A DNA stretch of 64,000 nt from Zychaea mexicana (GCF_025766255.1 NW_026516824.1:21560-85559); one strand, 5' to 3'. Positions 52,300 through 64,000 are shown, numbered from the stretch's first letter. Translations and numbers: made by a program. The notes: generated from the sequence alone by a model not told the origin.

Positions 52300-52688
52300 A
52301 GGAAGCTGCGCGATGCTTTATTTGTGATTGATGAAGATGACAAAGAGTGAGTCGTTAAACATTCTAGTTGGATCTTTCGACGTGTTAAGCGTAAGCACAG
52401 TATAGTTTTGCTGTTCATGTATGACGCTTCTAGGCGTAAATTAACATGCAATCATGTAATCATAACAGGTAGAATTTCAACCCCTGGAATTGTTTACCCG
52501 TTGATCCGAGAGCTTTTTGACAGATACGGGGCCCATGAGGGGCGCAAGAACTGGTCGGTCGCTGTATGACAAAGACTCTTGGAGACAGTCAAAGAACGTC
52601 TCAGAAACAATTTATGAAGGTCAAGTGTCTGATCCCCCAGGCTTTTCCTTTTACCATGATATTGGCAAGGATAGCGCTGGTTTAATTA
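52270..52688 (+). pseudogene. Decayed transposon reading frame, left part
   Basis: Coding remains in shifting frames: RDALFVIDEDDKE near 52310, IVYPLIRELFDRYG near 52490, then RTGRSLYDKDSWRQSKN, YEGQVSDPPGFSFYHDIG up to the element border. They resemble a repeated ORF family of fungal genomes whose copies carry an SDPPG block followed by YRC-x-RGTN-x-EGG. Stops and frameshifts show it is dead. The Mutator-like element is inserted in it. Confidence 0.55.
52681..52688. repeat. Target site duplication, left copy
   Basis: TTTAATTA directly before the left terminal repeat, repeated exactly at 57962-57969. An 8-bp duplication fits Mutator-like elements (usually 8-11 bp). Confidence 0.9.
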
Positions 52689-52776
52689 GGGCAGATCTAT
52701 TTGCACCCCCCCTCGTGCACCCCCCCAGTCACTGCCCGGCCCGGATTTTTAGTTTGCACCCCCCCCTCCCACCGAA
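52689..52776 (+). repeat. Left terminal inverted repeat
   Basis: Starts GGGCAGATCTATTTGCACCC and has three C-runs separated by TCGTG, AGTCACTGCCCGGCCCGG and AGTTTGCA blocks. It is matched by the reverse complement of 57875-57961. Confidence 0.95.
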
Positions 52777-53944
52777 ACACCTTTATTAAGCAGAGAAGGA
52801 GTTGTGGAAAAAATCATTGCTATTTTTGACGAGTCTTTTTCATTCATAAAGCCCATACTATTAATCATTCCATGCAACGACAGGAACATTCAAGGCACTC
52901 ATCCAGCGATTCCTTTTAAGATTTCTTTTCAAAAAACACTCTAAACTAGGCCGTGTGTGGGCGAGTAGGTAATTCTTATGCAACGAGACTAATAGTCTTA
53001 GCAACGATTTCAACTGGGATGAACAAAATGAAATTGTTTTGCTTTCTTTTGCTTATAATGTAGTTGACAAGACTTGAACAAATATGCAAGCGTTCAATGC
53101 TTTCACTGGAGCTGACAAAGAGACAATCGGAATTTACTACGTAAAGATGGTAAATTAACAAAAGAAACCTGATTTTCTGTTTATTTCTTCATGCACTTTG
53201 GCTTCTTTGTCAGTATTACGGCAGTTCCCTTACAGACAAATCAGCATTGTGCTGGACGAAAAAAAATATAACTAGAGTGGTGTGATTCGAAGGCGATTGG
53301 CCGTTGTGTGGGTGGGCTTTATATGTCCGCTGGTGCAGTAACGGACTATGTGTTAAGGAGAGGAGTATCTGTGGTCGTCGTTTCTCATTTTTTCTTCTAA
53401 TAGTCATCTTAAAACGACGAAGCAAATATCGATGATGAAATTGATGACTGCAACTGGTATTGAATGTCATTACACTCGAAACATTGTGTACACTATAAAT
53501 ACATTTGACGAACTATGCGAGTGTATCTCTGTTTTTCCCTTGGCTATTATCAGGACGGCAATATGAACTCCAACATTGAACAGACGCCATATGGATGGTC
53601 CGATATATTCAAGCAACCAAAGAGTCCAAGTAGGTGCTAAAGGGGTTGCTCCTTCTTTTGCATACACACATTGGCAGCTGACTGTTCATGCTGATATAAA
53701 AAGGGATTGTAAACAAAAATTATAAAAATAATAAAGGAAGTGGTATCATCAGACTATCCATACAATTGAATGACCTAGTACTTTGCAGCCTCATGGGTTC
53801 ACCTTTTCCTGGTCGATGTATCCATTGGTTCAAACATGTGTATATCGGATTAATTATATGAATATCAGAAAAAGAGAGGGGGAGAAAAGTAAAGGAAGAG
53901 AAGAGAGAGAAAAGAAAGAGCGGGCAAGAAGAGACATTGTGCTA

Positions 53945-54704
53945 CTAAAATTGATAAGGTCCAGTTAGGTCAACTGGCTCAGAATCAGAGTGTTCTGCTT
54001 CAGATCCAGATGAAAGAGAATGAGCATCCAAATTTTCTGGAAGGGGAATATCCACATGGATCATGCTTTCAAATGCGTCTTGGTATAAGGGATACCATTG
54101 ATCACCTCGGATTCTGGCACCACCATCTTTGCGGCCTTTACCTCGAGCATAAGGGTAGCAGGCAGGCCATTCAATCAATGCACCCGGCCTGAGCTGGATG
54201 AAAATTATATGGTTGTGAATGAGCTGCATGACGATTGGAGTTGTACGTATCGCTTGGGATGGGGTGCTTAGTAAGGGGCAAAATAACGAGGATTCAGTGC
54301 CAAAGAATGCTATAGGCGTATTGAACGCATCCGAGGCAAGCTGAGCACACTCTGGATAGTAAAACCAATGATGCGCATTTGGATCAAGGACACTTAGCAT
54401 TCTTTCAGCGTCGAACCTCTCATAAATACTTTTTCCGCGATTTTTGATAAAGAACTCGCGCATTCCGGCCTTGATATCAATATATCGTTTTTCATCTCCA
54501 AGTAAAGCAACAGCCAACGAGCGGAAACCACAATTTCCATCTGGCTTCGGATTGTGCACTAAATTCACAGCAGAGCGTGGAATTGCATCGCAGACCATGT
54601 CCAGATTTGGCACAATAGGTGGATCTGCAGACGGAAAAGGTGATGGTAAAGAAGCGGGCAAAAAGGATGACCAAAAAGGTGGCATTGTAAGTTGTTGTTG
54701 TTGT

Positions 54705-54749
<45 letters not shown>

Positions 54750-57219
54750 GGTGGCGGTGGCGGTAGTGGTATGGTAGTGATGTCAGCTTTAACTTTATGC
54801 TTGCCCTCCCTTAGTAAACCTGGTCAGTACTGTATATCTAATAACAATAGAAGATCAATTACAGCAATGATTATACTGTTACTTACCATATGTCGGCTGC
54901 TTCGCGACCCGCGTTTGTTTTGGCTTTCTTGTTGCTTTCGTTCTGTTGGTGTTCCAAAGCAATAAGATCGCGCTTTGAGCTGCGCTTAGGTTTGCCTTTC
55001 GTTGGTAGAGATTTTGGCTGCTCCAGTTGCTTGATGTCCATAAAAAGATCATCGCTGATGGCTTGCAAATGGCGTAGAAGAGTTGAGCGTTGCTTTTGGT
55101 CAGGAAATCGATGCAACATAGTGGTGATACGCGTGAGCTCAGCCTCGATTTGACTCTCCATGGTGGGAGCAGAATATGATTCCGAGATCGCTAGAATGTT
55201 GCTGCTACTGTGGAGTGTTTCTTCCTCTACATAAAGTTACTACAGCTTAGTATAGCGAGTAAGAGTGGTGTTAAACTATCTATACCTTCAGGAGCTGTTT
55301 TTTTAGGATGGAGATGCCAGCGTCTAGGGATAATGCTCAAAGGAATTTTTCCTTTAGACGGTATCATGTGACAGCAAGGAATTCCGTAATGAGCTTTGAT
55401 TGCACATCGACAGTTGTCGGTTCTTAGCGGATTTGGATATACAAGCTCCTTGCGAATTGCATTGAATGCGAACTTCGATATGTGGCGCTGTAAATCTACC
55501 AGCCTTTCCTTTTGACTTGGCGGGATATGGGAGTTTACACCGAAATGTTCGCTATCCAATTGACGATCCCAACTTAGATTCTGCACAGGCAAATCAACAC
55601 ACAGCGAATACGATTAGCAATTAATGTGCGTAGAATAGGATTGTAGGTAAATATCAAACTACCATATATATATATAATATACGAATGTATTGTACCTTTA
55701 ATCTGTAGAATTCATCGATTTGCTCAAAAGCAAGGTATAGGTTACCACTGGCGGACTGTATGGCCTTCTTCATATTGGCGTGCGTTCCTTCAACTCTGTT
55801 GGTGGTACTATTCCCAAGATGCTTGACATCTGCGAGGTACCGTCCGACCCATTTTTCTTTATTAGAAAGCTTACTGCAAGCGAAAGTATTACACATAAGT
55901 ATAGTGTCCAAGCAAACGATCTCCGTTAAAAATCCAATATATAGTTACCTCTCGAGATATGCTTTCACTTCTTCCGGCTTTTTTGCCTTCATTGCAGCCT
56001 CATTGTACATGCCGATCGCCTTTTGCTCGAATTCCTCATCTGGAACCAGTCGCTTGTTCTGGAACTTATCATCATATTCATCAGCCATCAAGTAGTTGAT
56101 GGCTTTCAGGAGCGCCTCAAAGTCCTCTTTAACTTCAAAAAGTTTCTGCAGCTTGACTTGAAAATTGCGTCTGATGTGGTTGGTACAGAGCAATTTCTTC
56201 GAGTTGGGGAATACGTGATCCAAGGCTTTCATCAACGCGGATTCGCTGTCAGTTACAAAGACTTTCGGGGAGACTGGCTGCTCAGCTGGCCAGACAACTT
56301 GCTCAAGCTTTTTGACAAACCAGTCGTAGCTGTCATTCGTTTCTTCAGACACCCATCCGCCAGCAATACAGAACGTTTTCAAGTCTGGATAACCAACATT
56401 GCCTGTACCGACGACATTTACAAAGGGGAGCCGATGTCTGTTTGTCTTGTACGTGGCATCCATGATTATGGTTTCAGGGAATTGGCGAGCAAGTGAAATT
56501 GCAGAATGATGCGCAAAAAAAAGAGAGTGCAAGAACCGTTTTTCGCCATCTTGCTTCGATTCCCACTCAACGACGTAATCCTTGTCCTGTAGCTTGCTGA
56601 TAAGCTTGAATATGGTATGGTCGGGATCGTTGTTGAATACCATCTGTCGCATATTCGTGATGTCCTTGGGGCTGACAACCGTTTTGTTAGCAGCAAGGTA
56701 TGACACAATTGCAGTATTACTGGCGTGCCCTTTGATCATGCTAAGAACAATTTCGTGCTGCTTCCCATCGAGCTGACGAAGCATTGGATACGACGAGAGC
56801 TCCTTTGCAATCTCATGATTGTGTTCACCGTCGTAAAAAGAGACAACGTGCCATTGCTGGCTAGCCTTGCTCAATGGCCGCAGCTTGATCTCAAACTCGC
56901 ATCCAATTCGCTGGGAGTCTTTCTCGCGCCGTTTCTTGCTGTCCTTGCTGTTGGATCGAATGACATCACCTTTGTCGTTCGCCAATATGGTTTCTACTGT
57001 CGTAGTTTTGCCATCGTCATATACCTCTTGATTGGTAGGTTGTCCAAAGTGCTTGCAAACAAGACGGAGGACTCTTTTTTCTCCTGTACGCGTACTTTTC
57101 AAGGTACGCAGGGAAACCTTGCTCTTTTTCCCCCAGTCGACGCAAGCTTGCTTGGCAGAGTCAAAGTCGTCATAAGTGACTCGCAGTTCTTCAGGAATTG
57201 CACTTGTAGTTTTTGACAT
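53945..57219 (-). CDS. MULE transposase fused to SWIM zinc finger and OTU-like domain
   Basis: About five exons, predicted near 1,000 residues. Exon 1 (57219-55949) starts MSKTTSAIPEELRVTYDDFD. It has a FAR1-like zinc-binding region (RLVCKHFGQPTNQEVY). The MULE DDE core has first Asp in IIMDATYKTN and second in VFVTDSESALMKAL, then CTNHIRRNFQVKL. Exon 2 has NSTTNRVEGTHANMKKAI. Exon 3 has the SWIM finger NCRCAIKAHYGIPCCHM (CxC...CxH). Exon 4 is a basic helical region (about 55.16-54.89 kb). The last exon has a Pro/Gln tract and an OTU-like cysteine-protease domain with the nucleophile in PDGNCGFRSLA and a His in NHIIFIQLRP, ending LTGPYQF at 53945. The frames join in phase where tested. Two separate genes is the alternative. 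Confidence 0.85.
54691..54760. repeat. CAA/CAG (poly-Gln) tract in the transposon gene
   Basis: On the minus strand it reads alternating CAA/CAG codons, about 20 Gln after five Pro, in frame with the OTU segment (QQQLTMPPFW). It acts as a linker between the transposase half and the OTU half. Confidence 0.8.
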
Positions 57220-57874
57220 TGCGATGGAAATGAGTTGAGAGATTTAGAGAAGTATGCTTGTTTGTTTATGGGAAGTAAAAGAAGCAATTTTTAAGATACG
57301 CTCCAATTTCCATTGTCACTTCCTGAGTACTATGTAGTACCAAACATGATGCGAACGACACGATAATGTAGAGGTCAATGTGTCTATGGACTATGTATAT
57401 ACGGACTATGTATATAGATAAATATACTGCTATTTGAAGGATTTTGCATTAATGCAGTCTCAGTTTCATATGCATTATGTAAGACGTGTCAAATCAAAAA
57501 TTTTATTTTCTTTTGTTTGTTTAATTATCCTCTTGGCCTCACTTTCTTTTCTACATCATTTTTCAGTTCCATCATTAGCATATTACTCGCATATTCTGTC
57601 CATGCATCTAGGACAGTTTTCTTTATACAAGCAAGTAGCAGTTGCCGGTGCTATATTTCATTGTGCGTGTGTGTGTCTCCTTTCTGACAATTTACGTTGA
57701 AAAAGGCAAATGCATACATTTAGTTTATAGCTACTCATTTTATGTTACTTGATGCGATGCTAATGCTTCGTTCTTCAATCTTGTGTTGAATTGCTTCAAT
57801 TCGATCTGTGATTGAGGAATGTGGATGAAGTGGTGTGCAAGAATTGGTTCGATGAAGGGGGGTGTACGAAATGG
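57220..57874. other. Transposon right-end non-coding region
   Basis: Upstream (promoter) side of the transposase gene. An 88-codon + strand frame at 57434-57700 has two hydrophobic stretches but no other support. Subterminal GGTTCGATGAAG and GTACGAAATGG blocks precede the right terminal repeat. Confidence 0.5.
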
Positions 57875-57961
57875 TTCGGTGGGAGGGGGGGTGCAAACTA
57901 AAAATCCGGGCCGGGCAGTGACTGGGGGGGTGCACGAGGGGGGGTGCAAATAGATCTGCCC
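57875..57961 (-). repeat. Right terminal inverted repeat
   Basis: Reverse complement of the left repeat over 87 bp, one C shorter in the third C-run. Confidence 0.95.
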
Positions 57962-57969
57962 TTTAATTA
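57962..57969. repeat. Target site duplication, right copy
   Basis: TTTAATTA, identical to 52681-52688. Confidence 0.9.
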
Positions 57970-58120
57970 TGTATCGATACTGCCATGGTGCAAATTTTTT
58001 GGAAGGAGGCATTTATAAAAGTGACATTCACACAATCAGTTCTTTTCGGGCAAGCCCAGAATTGACGGAAGCCAGTGCTTGCAGACTATCGCCTCTTCCA
58101 TAACAACGACGTAAGTGCAT
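57970..58120 (+). pseudogene. Decayed transposon reading frame, right part
   Basis: Directly after the duplication the frame broken at 52688 continues: YRYCHGANFLEGGIYKSD, then SSFRASPELTEAS and, after a frameshift, LADYRLFHNND. This fits the family pattern YRC-x-RGTN-x-x-EGG followed by ASPEL and a DFRxxHN block, and shows that one older frame was split by the MULE. Confidence 0.6.
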
Positions 58121-58740
58121 GATTGATGCAATGACTACTATTGACCATGCTTGTGCGGCTGCTAAACTAGGCAAGGATTCTGATGGTGTTGGGGATTGAC
58201 GCATCGCTCCCAATAATGATATGGACGTTGGATGGTTTATTTTTTGCAACTGTTGTCCTTTGATTACGAGTCGACAACGGTGAATTTCTGTAATTTGGTG
58301 TCTGCTTATTACCATCGCTACACTGCTTGAGTGTATAGCAGTTACCATGCCTTTTCAATCAAGTACAGGATTGGTACCTGAGATCCGGACTCGGGGTTCC
58401 CATATAAGAAGCGGAGATGGTGCACAAGGTGAAACACGGATCGACACTATATACTACAGCGGCATGACAGCGACCGTGTGTGTTTCCATAGTGTCAATCC
58501 AAAGATACTTCTTTTACTTTTGCTTTGGCACAGCAAAGAACAAAGGAGAAGCAGAAGGGCTCTACAAAGCCAGTCACGTGATGAGGCGACTGCGCTTGAA
58601 AACCAGTCTTGACCTGCTGATCCACTAGCGTGTGACTTTTTTGGTTTTTGAAAAAGTATAAATACAGGTCCATTTTTCAGAGCAAGAAGGATTTCTTTAT
58701 GCAGTAGCACCAACAGATGTTTGGGGGCATCGGTGTATAC

Positions 58741-58767
58741 TTTTCCCTACGGGGCCCCATAGGAAAA
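58741..58767. repeat. 27-bp imperfect palindrome
   Basis: TTTTCCCTACGGGG followed at once by CCCCATAGGAAAA. The arms match except for one base and one extra C. It could be a hairpin or the end of a small element. Confidence 0.8.
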
Positions 58768-61008
58768 TGACAAAAAGCACATTGGTGTACACCACCAAAA
58801 GACAAAATCAATAACACAAAAAGTGTTGTTGACGTCTAAACTATCTGATTGTGTGTGTTTCCTTGTCCAACAAGGTGCACCACTACACAAATAAATAAGA
58901 AAATGATAAAAATAAATAAACACAAAAAGTGTTGTTGAAGTTGCAAAGATCTGTTTGGTTATGGTTTCATGACTACGTATAATTTTGAAAGAGAGATTCG
59001 TAGGCTACAGTAATGGCAGCACCTTCAAGGCTGCCGTCTGACTATCAAAGCCGTTACCCTTGTCGTTGGACTTTGTCTTCCTGAATGTCAGCTCCACTGT
59101 ATATAAAAAAAAAGGGAGTCCTCCGTGAAGCACAGATCGTTTCACACTGAAACATACACTCGCTTGTCATTTTAGCAGCGTTGACTACAATGACACTGCA
59201 GCTCTTTTATTAGGCATTTTAATCGAGTTACACAATTACGAACATTGATTGTTCTTTTAGAAGCGTGTACATAGTACGCACGAGATGTATTTGCAAGCGT
59301 AAATCTTAGATAAACGCTGCTTCTGCAGTTAATGAGATTGTTACATCTGCGAAAGTATCTATATCTACGGTTTCCTGACTTTGCACATGGTCTTTGCAGT
59401 TTTCAGCTTTACAAGTGCTCATCATTACAAAGTAAACGGTTTCGAGTAGAAGCTTTGCCAAATAATCCCATGAAGTTTTATCGTGCATTATATCTATACA
59501 CGCTCTCTTGCTCAAGAGCTTTCCGATGAAGTTGGACAACAACTTTAGTAACATCTTCATGAAAGCCCTTCAGCAAGGCCTTAAAAGGCTTGCTTGGTGC
59601 ATAGAGTACCTGCAAGCCTCCCCGTTAATTAATCGGATGTTAACTTAAACTTGTGCCTTTCTGTTGGATACTATATAATGACATGGCAACCATGTAGGTA
59701 TTTCAAACATGCAGACCACAAAGCCCAAGAACAGTATTAAATCAAAATGTTAATTTAGGTGGTTTCAGATTATGCATTATATCATGCACCACGATTGTTT
59801 TTGTCGTCGTAAGGTTAGAGATGTACGCACAAACTGCCAGGATAACACACGCCAAAGCGGTCGTTCTGTATATATCAACTAACATTAAAGATTCAACTCC
59901 ATACTTTTTAAACATATTACCAAAAGCACCGTCTGTAGACACTAGCACCCAAATTGCTACCCTGAGAGCTACACGCATCCACAATCGTCACTCGTTAATC
60001 TCGCAGATCTTCATTCCAGTATGATACTCAAACCTCCGACAGTATCCCTCCTTATGTGGCAAAATCTTATACGGAGGCATTGGTTTTGGGCTATGCCGGG
60101 TGCTTTCAATTGTGTCTTAAGTCAATGACGTTATCGCGAGACCATATTCAAATTTAGGTGGTCTAAATTTGAGCGTACAGGTGGCTTGATAAAAGGCGTG
60201 ATATTCCCGAGGGGTTGATACCATGAAATGCTATGTATAAAAAGAAGTTATGATATATTCTACGAGAATGGCTATATGCAACAATCCCTTGTCTTGACCA
60301 ATTTTCCTAGCAAAAGTAAGTGTTATTCTGAACTGATAAGAAAGATATGTTTATTCTACCAAATGTTAGTAAGTTTACGTCCGTGGTAATGATAGCCCCT
60401 TATTCTTTTGCTTCTAGTCTTAAGTTTCTGCAATGCCAAGGCTGTGCTGCAGTTGCTGTTGCACTGGGTCGTTGTACTTTATGATTATCCTTGATCGTTT
60501 TCTTGGTTTTGTATAACGGTATTGTTGTTGTATCACTCATCAGCTACATCCGTTGTATGATGATCGCGTCATCTCTTCTTGTGGATCACGGACGTTATTT
60601 ATGATTAGAGGTATGGACAAGTTGTTTGCGATTACAAACTCGAGAATCTTGATTTTGTTACTGTTGTTTGAAATATTGAAAACATAACGTGGATTTTGTG
60701 ACGTTAGCTATCGATGAAATTGATGGCAACATATCACCATGTGTTTTGTACTTACAGTTAAAACTACTTTTCCATAATTGGTCCACTTGTATAGGTTATG
60801 CCTATCGTTGTTTTGATGTTTGTCTTGAATGCAATTGTTTGTCTTCAGCCCGGAATTGATACAAGTGCATTCGTATCTTAAAAAACGTATTGACCTTGTA
60901 TCATAATTTTCCATAAGCTTGCTCTAGGTGTTGCTTTTTGTCGTTCTTTTTTTTTTGTCTCGAGTTGCATTTTTTTGCAGCATTTGCCTTGTAACTCGTG
61001 TCTTGTAT

Positions 61009-61107
61009 ATAATTTTTTTTCTTTTTGTTTTTTTCTGGTCTGTTTCTTTTCTGTTTTTTTTTTTGTGTTTCTTTTTCTTTTCTTTTTTCTTTTCTTTTTT
61101 CTTTTCC
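61009..61107. repeat. T-rich low-complexity tract
   Basis: About 100 bp of T4-9 runs broken by C or G, ending in TTTTCTTTTC repeats. Poly-Phe frames across it are artefacts. Confidence 0.9.
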
Positions 61108-63009
61108 TTATTTACGGGGTCTATCATTACCTGGACATTAACTTACCAAACATCTGTAGTGGGAATATATTCGTGAGAGATCTCGTTGACTGGTATATAG
61201 GAACATGCAGGGCTCTACGACAAAGCAATGTGAGCACAATTGCGTAACATTACAAGGTGGATCAATTGCTTTTTGCCACTAATTCTTACCGTGATGCTTT
61301 TCTAAATGCCTATTGCCCCTGGTATATCTTGCTGTCTGTAGCTGATTTTTTTGAAGCATGTGTCTGCATCTCTTGAGGATGTATTAAATAGCAATATCGT
61401 TCGGCCGCCACTTTTGCTAATGGATGGTTTGAAGTTTTGATGAATATATGTGGTATGTCCCAATGACGTTTGTTGTAATCCTTTTAGAGCACTGCACAAT
61501 TACCCTTTTTCGTTTTCTCCACAAATGATCTTATTGTCGTCGCATAATAATTGAGCGAGCAATATGGATGCTGGTCGACAATCACGTGCGTTTCATTGAT
61601 GTGCTTGGAGTGTGTATGTGCATATGTATCTTCCATCTTGACTTTGAAAGATGTATTGACTGCTTCCGCTTGCCACTGATCAGGTTTGTAGGATCGTCTC
61701 TCTCACCAATGTATCGTAGACTGGATACTGGTGGTAGGCTCTTCTTGTTTTCCGCTTTGTTGATATACGGTGCCGTCGTGTGGATCTGATTATGATGGGC
61801 CACTTGATGATGACGCCCTCAAAGCCAATGTCGTGTTTGATGCGCCTTATGAGCGAGGTCTTGTACTGTTTGAATAGCTGTGTCCTGTGTTTGATTTGCG
61901 TCCGCTTCAGCTGCGTTTCCATTCACCACCCGCTAAGTGAATGAAACTATCACGTATGATGTGATGCCACTTTGTTGAGTTAATTGTTCGCATTGGTTTC
62001 CTTACTGTTCCATTTCGTCCAAACCCGCGATGCTTTGTTGTCTGGAGGTCATCGCCAAGTTTTAGGATCGCCTTTACGATTTCTAAGAAGAGATAATAGA
62101 TATGAGCATACCATTGTTTTTGACTTGAATTTCAGTGTCATCAGAAAACCATACGCACTTACTTTCGCTTCATAAAGTAGCAAGTAAAATGACTCATTGT
62201 GCTGCCTACATTATTTTTTGCCGCTCTTGTTGTCTCTGATGTGTGGTCGTCATTACGCTTCATACTATACTATCGCCAGATTATGCAGGTTTGACAGAAA
62301 AGCGTTCCCATGGCTTCTTGTTTCTCTTCAACGATAAACGATCAGAAGCGGACGAGAATTGTCATGTAATTGAAAAGCTGTTGACCGCTTGATTGTTTGA
62401 TAAGTGTGCTGTCGCCAGATTCCAGGGTTTAGCTGCCACCTTCCTGCCTTGGTTGATGTTGTCGTCCGAAGCTCTTGATATCTTGTTGTGCCATGATGAA
62501 GATCCGCTCGAAAGCTTGTTCTGTTCCCGCTGTTGTCAATTGTTACCGCAAATGCTGTTTGCCTGAGTTGTTGCCACCAAGTTGGATGTCATCAATGCCG
62601 ATGCCGACTATTTTGTTGCGTCGATGTTGTCGCATGAATAAATCTTGCTGTTTGTTGTCATAAGCAGAGGTGACTCATCATCTCGATCCGACCTTTAGCA
62701 GTTGTCATTTGCAATGTTGTCAATTCTTTCCGCTCTTGTGCTTTTCGGTTTTATGTCTACAACGTGCTGATACCGCTCTCTTTTATGTGTTGCTCCTTAC
62801 ATGTCCTTGCCGCCTTAACGTAACTTGTTGAGATACTCGAGTTGAACCGTCAGCCATGCTGATGCCTCTTCGTTGCTACAACTTCTTGCTTGTTATCCGT
62901 ATCACTGAGTTGCGCTACTTCTTGATGTGATGATAAAATTGCTGCGCTGAAACATGTGATTCACCGTTGCACGCTTTTTCGTGATGGGCATGCATTTTGA
63001 CAAGAGAAA

Positions 63010-63091
63010 ATCAAGCCAAAGACGGGATTCTCCGAATCCTCGATTCGACACAAGGGTGCTTTTGTACTCGGCTAGCCTGAAATTTGGCGCC
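63010..63091 (+). repeat. Direct repeat unit 1 (131-bp period)
   Basis: Starts ATCAAGCCAAAGACGGGATT and has ACTCGGCTAGCCTG and GGCGC at its end. It pairs with the unit at 63141. Confidence 0.85.
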
Positions 63092-63140
63092 ACCTCACCA
63101 TGACGGCATGTCAGGCACAACCACACGCAGCGACGACGTA

Positions 63141-63221
63141 ATCAAGCCAAAGACGGGATTCTGCTAATCCACGATCAGCGCCAAGTTTTTTTTTTACTCG
63201 GCTAGCCTGGAAAGCTGGCGC
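63141..63221 (+). repeat. Direct repeat unit 2 (131-bp period)
   Basis: Starts with the same 22 bp as unit 1 and ends ACTCGGCTAGCCTG ... GGCGC, with a diverged middle. Confidence 0.85.
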
Positions 63222-64000
63222 TCTCCCAACATGGCAGCGTACTACCACCGCACCGCTCTCGCCAGGACTACCCCAGCCCGGACACCCCAGCTTCAGGCAC
63301 CCGAAGCAGAGGGTAAGGGTTATGAGACAGAAGGATACTCACTTCCATAGCAGAGGGACAGCTAACTGCTACCCAGGCCCCCCGAGGGATCAGACGCGGT
63401 TTAGGCGTAAACACATTCCAGAGGACGACTGAGGACCGTGCTGTGGGGTCGGTGAGGTGGTAATGCTTGTGGAACAATGCTCTGTGGTATTGTCGACGCA
63501 GGAGTACCACGGGGTGTCTTTTGAGCCAGTGTGAACCAATGGAGCAACCACGACTAAATGAATGCCACAATGCAAAGACGGCTTTAGGTCCTACATAGAG
63601 CTGCTCCCCTCCCTTGTATTAGCAATCGTCAAAACGATTGACTGCTACAAGAAAGGGGGTTGGAGGACTAGCAAAAATACTTTAAATTAGTTAGTAAATC
63701 ATGCTCACTTTATTACTACGTGAAAGTAAAGATGATTAATACGTGCCTGCAAACAGAGCCATGGTCTACCGGCCGCTCCATTGTACATTCCTGCTATGCA
63801 AGGTGTCACCCACGTCCTCCAAAACCGACAAACAACAGTGCAATGTTCCTAGCACCACCATACAGCACACCGGTGGTGCCACAGCCATCTAGTCCAAAGT
63901 CATCGTGAAACATGCGCAGAGGCCCCCTATATCTCCCTATACAGGCGATAGCACAGTGCCTTGCCACAGCCTTCCATCTCAGCCCTTACCTTACTCCGGG
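63222..64000. other. Unassigned right-edge DNA
   Basis: GC-richer than the preceding region. A hairpin CAATCGTCAAAACGATTG lies near 63626-63643. Overlapping open frames on both strands (for example minus 63570-63268, plus 63720-63908) have no family I know. It may be part of a further mobile element cut by the window edge. Confidence 0.4.

Larger units (their letters stand above)
52689..57961. mobile_element. Mutator-like DNA transposon (MULE), 5.27 kb
   Basis: Bounded by near-identical 87/88-bp terminal inverted repeats and an exact 8-bp target duplication. It carries one large minus-strand gene for a MULE transposase with SWIM and OTU domains. The repeats differ by one base in a C-run (8 versus 7 C), so insertion is recent. 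About 1.2 kb on the left and 0.65 kb on the right inside the element are non-coding. Confidence 0.93.
58121..62998. other. Repeat-derived, gene-poor DNA
   Basis: About 4.9 kb with many short frames of no recognised family. It holds a near-palindrome at 58741-58767, two AACAC-A5-GTGTT hairpins (58813-58827, 58919-58933), and a very T-rich stretch at about 61009-61107. No tRNA or rRNA was found by eye. Confidence 0.45.

Noticed and set aside
59306..59984. Minus-strand frames (84 and 80 codons), one with KALLKGFHEDVTKVV-like composition nearby
   Set aside because: Frames shift within a few dozen codons, and no family or splice signals support a gene.

Overview
The window looks like nuclear DNA of a filamentous early-diverging fungus, most likely Mucoromycota (Mucorales-like). 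The grounds are short GT-AG introns, fungal-type genes (lysine made through alpha-aminoadipate, a penta-EF-hand PEF1, an Osh3-like OSBP with an N-terminal GOLD domain, alpha-tubulin ending EEF), many microsatellites, and several proteins closer to animal than to yeast forms (a DIS3L-type exonuclease, an Acinus-type SAP/RSB protein, SFR1). All names rest on recognising families by eye; no database was searched.

Layout. (1) 1-10.0 kb is gene-poor, with microsatellites, one candidate decayed membrane-protein gene (4.4-5.3 kb) and a short dispersed repeat (6.1-9.3 kb). (2) 10.0-31 kb is gene-dense: DIS3L (-), SYG1/XPR1 (+), SFR1/MEI5 (-), an F-box/LRR gene (+), a small helical-repeat gene (+), a spliced non-coding gene carrying U14 and probably two more C/D snoRNAs in its introns (24.4-25.8 kb), alpha-tubulin (-), a possible 26-residue Cys-rich peptide, and cytosolic aspartate aminotransferase (-). 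(3) 31-35.3 kb holds nothing firm. (4) 35.3-50.1 kb is gene-dense again: PEF1 (+), Osh3-like OSBP (+), homoisocitrate dehydrogenase LYS12 (-), Acinus-like protein (-), and an unrecognised coiled-coil protein (+). (5) 50-64 kb is transposon territory, with a complete-looking 5.27-kb Mutator-like element (52,689-57,961) that has 87/88-bp terminal inverted repeats, an 8-bp target duplication, and a transposase apparently fused to an OTU protease-like domain. It sits inside an older decayed transposon reading frame.

The genes do not form a pathway. Themes are RNA processing (DIS3L, Acinus, U14 host gene), phosphate and lipid signalling (SPX-EXS protein, OSBP), and core metabolism (LYS12, aspartate aminotransferase). 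Most exciting: the U14/C-D snoRNA host gene, which encodes no obvious protein, and the nested MULE-SWIM-OTU transposon.
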